This document shows positions 4,077 to 5,052 of a stretch of DNA of 5,052 nucleotides, in pieces; the first letter of the stretch is position 1, and every line of letters begins with the position of its first letter. Source of the DNA: Planctomycetaceae bacterium (GTDB lineage: Bacteria; Planctomycetota; Planctomycetia; Pirellulales; Thermoguttaceae); the NCBI GenBank assembly GCA_031287585.1, contig JAITST010000501.1, forward strand, positions 1-5,052, read 5' to 3'. A program made the position numbers and the translations under genes. The notes beneath the pieces are model-generated. The model searched no databases. It was not told where the DNA came from and saw only the letters and a program-made list of their open reading frames with translations.

Positions 4077-5052
4077 TTACGTATCTCCGTTACTCTTCCG
4101 TTTATTAATATACTTCCAAATTTTTCCTATAATTGCAATGACAATCATAATAATTCCCGCTGCCATAAACCAAAAACCCGGTTCTCGAACACCTGGAATA
4201 AACTTATGTCCGCGAAGCCGAGCAAGTGCCAGTTCATCCGTAAATGGAACGATTTTTCCATCTAACCAAACGTATTTGATTTGAGGAGTTTCTAGTACCT
4301 TCACTTCTGTTTCGTTCGGAATATTTGCCTTTGGCAGAAAATCCGCAACAGTTAGTTCAGGGTTTACGTCGAATGTGATAAATTTAACAATGTTCGTAAC
4401 TATCCGCTCTTGTATCTTGGTCTGTTTTTCGATTTTCAAACCTTCTGGAATGTTATTTCTTATAAGAGTATAAGCGGGAATCGTTGTTTTTGCAGTAAAT
4501 CCAGTTGGAACTTTTATGCCGCCAGATTCAGTAAAACCATCTACGGTGTACTGTATTTCAGACGGTTCACCATCAGCAGGTTTTTTGATACTTGCAAGCA
4601 TCTTTCTCATCGCGAACTTTGCCTTCACATCCAACCAAATGAACAAAATAGAAGCGGAACTATCTACTGAAAGCTTTATACAATCGTTGCCGTCAATAGG
4701 TTCCTCTATCACACTCATTGTTCCGTTCTTCATGATATTTGGGATATACGCATCTACCTTTGAGTTTAAACCAAGCGGGAGGTAACCAAAAATCATCTTT
4801 TCCTCTACGCTGCCAGTCATCTCGTTCCAAGATTTTTTACTCAAATCAATATCAGCAAAAAATAGACTTGAACCCTGATTATCAATAACACTTAGTATGT
4901 AGTCAGTAACAACAAGCCTTTCTTGAGTAGCAAGCCGAACAAATTTGTCTGCACCATTTGTGTTCGTTGCCGTACTATCGACAACTGAATGCCACTTTTT
5001 CTCACGCGCATTGAATACAACAGATACTCTGAAAAATGCGTCATCTAATTTT
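4077..5052 (-). CDS. membrane-anchored secreted protein of unknown function, 5' partial
   Basis: The frame is open from the right window edge to TAA at 4077-4079, giving 324 visible C-terminal residues; the true start is outside the window. A TTG at 4844 is in frame but is not a credible start, because 69 clearly protein-like residues precede it. The visible N-terminal two thirds is a soluble, beta-rich-looking domain. It includes EEKMIFGYLPLG (about 83-94) and a CIKLSV...ILFIWLDVKAKFAMRKM stretch (about 124-151), which resembles the strand-then-W-x-D pattern of LolA-like / outer-membrane lipoprotein-sorting folds; that resemblance is tentative. Near the C-terminus are YVWLDGKIVPFTDE (about 260-273), ARLRGHKFIPG, a single membrane helix (about 293-312) and a basic tail KYINKRKS. 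The topology is therefore an external domain with its C-terminus in the cytoplasm. I associate this C-terminal layout with planctomycete hypothetical proteins. Its last codons carry the ribosome binding site of the micro-ORF, and the MauE-like gene follows, suggesting a shared envelope role. No catalytic motif is recognised. Confidence 0.8.
   Translation of the reverse strand, partial: KLDDAFFRVSVVFNAREKKWHSVVDSTATNTNGADKFVRLATQERLVVTDYILSVIDNQGSSLFFADIDLSKKSWNEMTGSVEEKMIFGYLPLGLNSKVDAYIPNIMKNGTMSVIEEPIDGNDCIKLSVDSSASILFIWLDVKAKFAMRKMLASIKKPADGEPSEIQYTVDGFTESGGIKVPTGFTAKTTIPAYTLIRNNIPEGLKIEKQTKIQERIVTNIVKFITFDVNPELTVADFLPKANIPNETEVKVLETPQIKYVWLDGKIVPFTDELALARLRGHKFIPGVREPGFWFMAAGIIMIVIAIIGKIWKYINKRKSNGDT
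4085..4088 (-). promoter_or_regulatory. Shine-Dalgarno for micro-ORF, inside upstream gene
   Basis: GGAG on the minus strand lies within the last codons of the upstream gene (Gly-Asp) and eight bases before ATG 4076. The stop TAA and the ATG are directly adjacent, an arrangement typical of translational coupling. Confidence 0.5.

Noticed and set aside
4077..4844. Treating TTG 4844 as the start of the anchored protein
   Set aside because: The same frame is open to the window edge with 69 more protein-like residues, so the gene is 5'-truncated by the window.

Overview
The window looks like chromosomal DNA from a bacterium with a Gram-negative-type envelope, most likely from the Planctomycetota or wider PVC group. 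That assignment is inference. It rests on the flavour of the MATE transporter, the GT-C membrane glycosyltransferase, the MauE/DoxX-like protein and a type-I membrane protein of a kind I associate with planctomycetes. No rRNA or other phylogenetic marker is present. Base composition is moderate, with AT-rich intergenic stretches.

Layout. Positions 1-171 are leader sequence containing a short degenerate CTGCG/TTTGCGG-type repeat. Positions 172-1596 (+) encode a complete MATE-family multidrug or cation antiporter. Positions 1597-2081 are AT-rich and hold no convincing gene, but they are dense in small inverted repeats. This stretch ends in tandem hairpins followed at 2082 by the first ~30 codons of an IS200/IS605 TnpA (Y1 HUH transposase). 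That tnpA carries an in-frame stop and a one-base deletion and is cut off at ~2170, so it is a decayed, truncated insertion sequence. It abuts, and by a few bases overlaps, the stop codon of the next gene. Four reading frames follow on the minus strand. In transcription order they are: a membrane-anchored secreted protein of unknown function (5' end outside the window, 5052-4077); a 33-codon signal-peptide-like micro-ORF starting directly after its stop (4076-3975); a short MauE/DoxX-like membrane protein (3911-3555); and a GT39/PMT_2-like integral membrane glycosyltransferase (3428-2169).

How the genes may work together. The first three minus-strand frames are closely spaced, and two have clear Shine-Dalgarno sequences (GGAG, GGGGAGG). 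They probably form one operon for an envelope function, perhaps redox or protein maturation. The glycosyltransferase is separated by 126 bases containing weak hairpins and may be independently transcribed. The MATE gene is convergent with this block and unrelated in function. I see no CRISPR array, tRNA, rRNA or obvious defence system. The less ordinary items are the IS200 relic, the coupled micro-ORF, the short MauE variant lacking its usual C-terminal part, and a perfect 12-bp inverted repeat inside the glycosyltransferase gene.
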